NCBI GenBank assembly: GCA_003512585.1
Contig: DOQE01000072.1
Span: forward strand, 741 to 6,286
DNA from: Bacillota bacterium
GTDB taxonomy: Bacteria; Bacillota_I; Bacilli_A; RFN20; CAG-826
Length of the DNA: 5,546 bases
Reading direction: 5' to 3'
The notes below the pieces were generated by a model, which made no database searches, was not told the origin of the DNA, and saw only the letters and a program-made list of their open reading frames with translations. This document shows positions 5,334 through 5,546 of this stretch, in pieces. Each line of letters opens with the position of its first letter. Positions within the stretch are counted from its first letter, which is position 1. A program made the translations under genes and the position numbers.

Positions 5334-5546
5334 ATGGAAAACATTATTGAAGATTTGGCTTATCGCGGCCTAATTGAACAATATAGCGATGAAAATAAAA
5401 TAAAAGAATTATTAAATACCAAACAAACTGTCTATTGCGGTTTTGATCCTAGCGCAGTTTCCATGCATCTAGGAAATTATGTCATGATTTCCCTTCTTAA
5501 AAGATTTCAGATGCATGGTCATAAAGTCGTTGCCGTAGTAGGTGGG
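5334..5546 (+). CDS. tyrS: Tyrosyl-tRNA synthetase, N-terminal 71 residues, continues past the window
   Basis: This is a class I aminoacyl-tRNA synthetase that charges tRNA-Tyr with tyrosine in the cytoplasm. The visible part aligns from the first residue with Bacillus TyrS: MENIIEDLAYRGLIEQ (Bacillus MTNLLEDLSFRGLINQ), VYCGFDPS at 33-40, HLGN at 45-48, then LLKRFQMHGHKVVAVVGG. In Bacillus stearothermophilus numbering Tyr34, Cys35, Asp38 and His45 are all kept. Thr40 is Ser, His48 of the HIGH motif is Asn and Thr51 is Met. The colinear N-terminus supports the ATG at 5334, although no Shine-Dalgarno precedes it. The gene is transcribed away from the CNNM operon; the rest of the catalytic domain, the KMSKS loop and the tRNA-binding domain lie outside the window. 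Confidence 0.95.
   Translation, partial: MENIIEDLAYRGLIEQYSDENKIKELLNTKQTVYCGFDPSAVSMHLGNYVMISLLKRFQMHGHKVVAVVGG

Overview
The window is AT-rich, densely packed bacterial DNA. It reads with the standard bacterial code: TGA ends one gene (2810-2812) and the tryptophans I checked are TGG. Strong Shine-Dalgarno sites, lipobox signal peptides and a Bacillus-like TyrS N-terminus point to a low-GC Gram-positive (Firmicutes), possibly a small-genome Bacilli lineage near the Mollicutes. That placement is inference. No mobile element, CRISPR array, tRNA or rRNA is visible, and no gene-free stretch exceeds 100 bases.

Layout from right to left. At 5334-5546 the first 71 codons of tyrS (tyrosyl-tRNA synthetase) run rightward off the window. 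A 113-bp divergent intergenic region (5221-5333) separates it from five leftward genes. First come two tandem CNNM/CorB-type membrane proteins (4081-5220 and 2810-4087), which overlap by 7 nt. The second overlaps by 4 nt (ATGA) a Ser-rich lipoprotein (1953-2813) whose C-terminal half resembles the secreted ribonuclease barnase. After a short gap with a strong promoter (1916-1943) comes a 442-residue lipoprotein of unknown function with two similar halves (558-1886). Eighteen bases further on is a lipoprotein with a bacterial Ig-like (Big_2) domain, cut by the left edge (1-539).

How the genes may work together: the overlapping starts and stops make the two CNNM proteins and the barnase-like lipoprotein one transcriptional unit, probably translationally coupled. 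CNNM proteins are linked to Mg2+/divalent cation efflux, and the two copies have lost different parts of the conserved membrane motifs, which suggests a hetero-oligomer. The lipoprotein would place an RNase outside the membrane. The last two genes form a second unit of cell-surface lipoproteins.

Most worth checking: the barnase-like lipoprotein with its altered guanine-recognition loop and no visible barstar gene; the complementary decay in the CNNM pair; and the divergent tyrS/CNNM region, where both -10 boxes lie 9 nt from the ATG with no Shine-Dalgarno, suggesting leaderless mRNAs on both sides.
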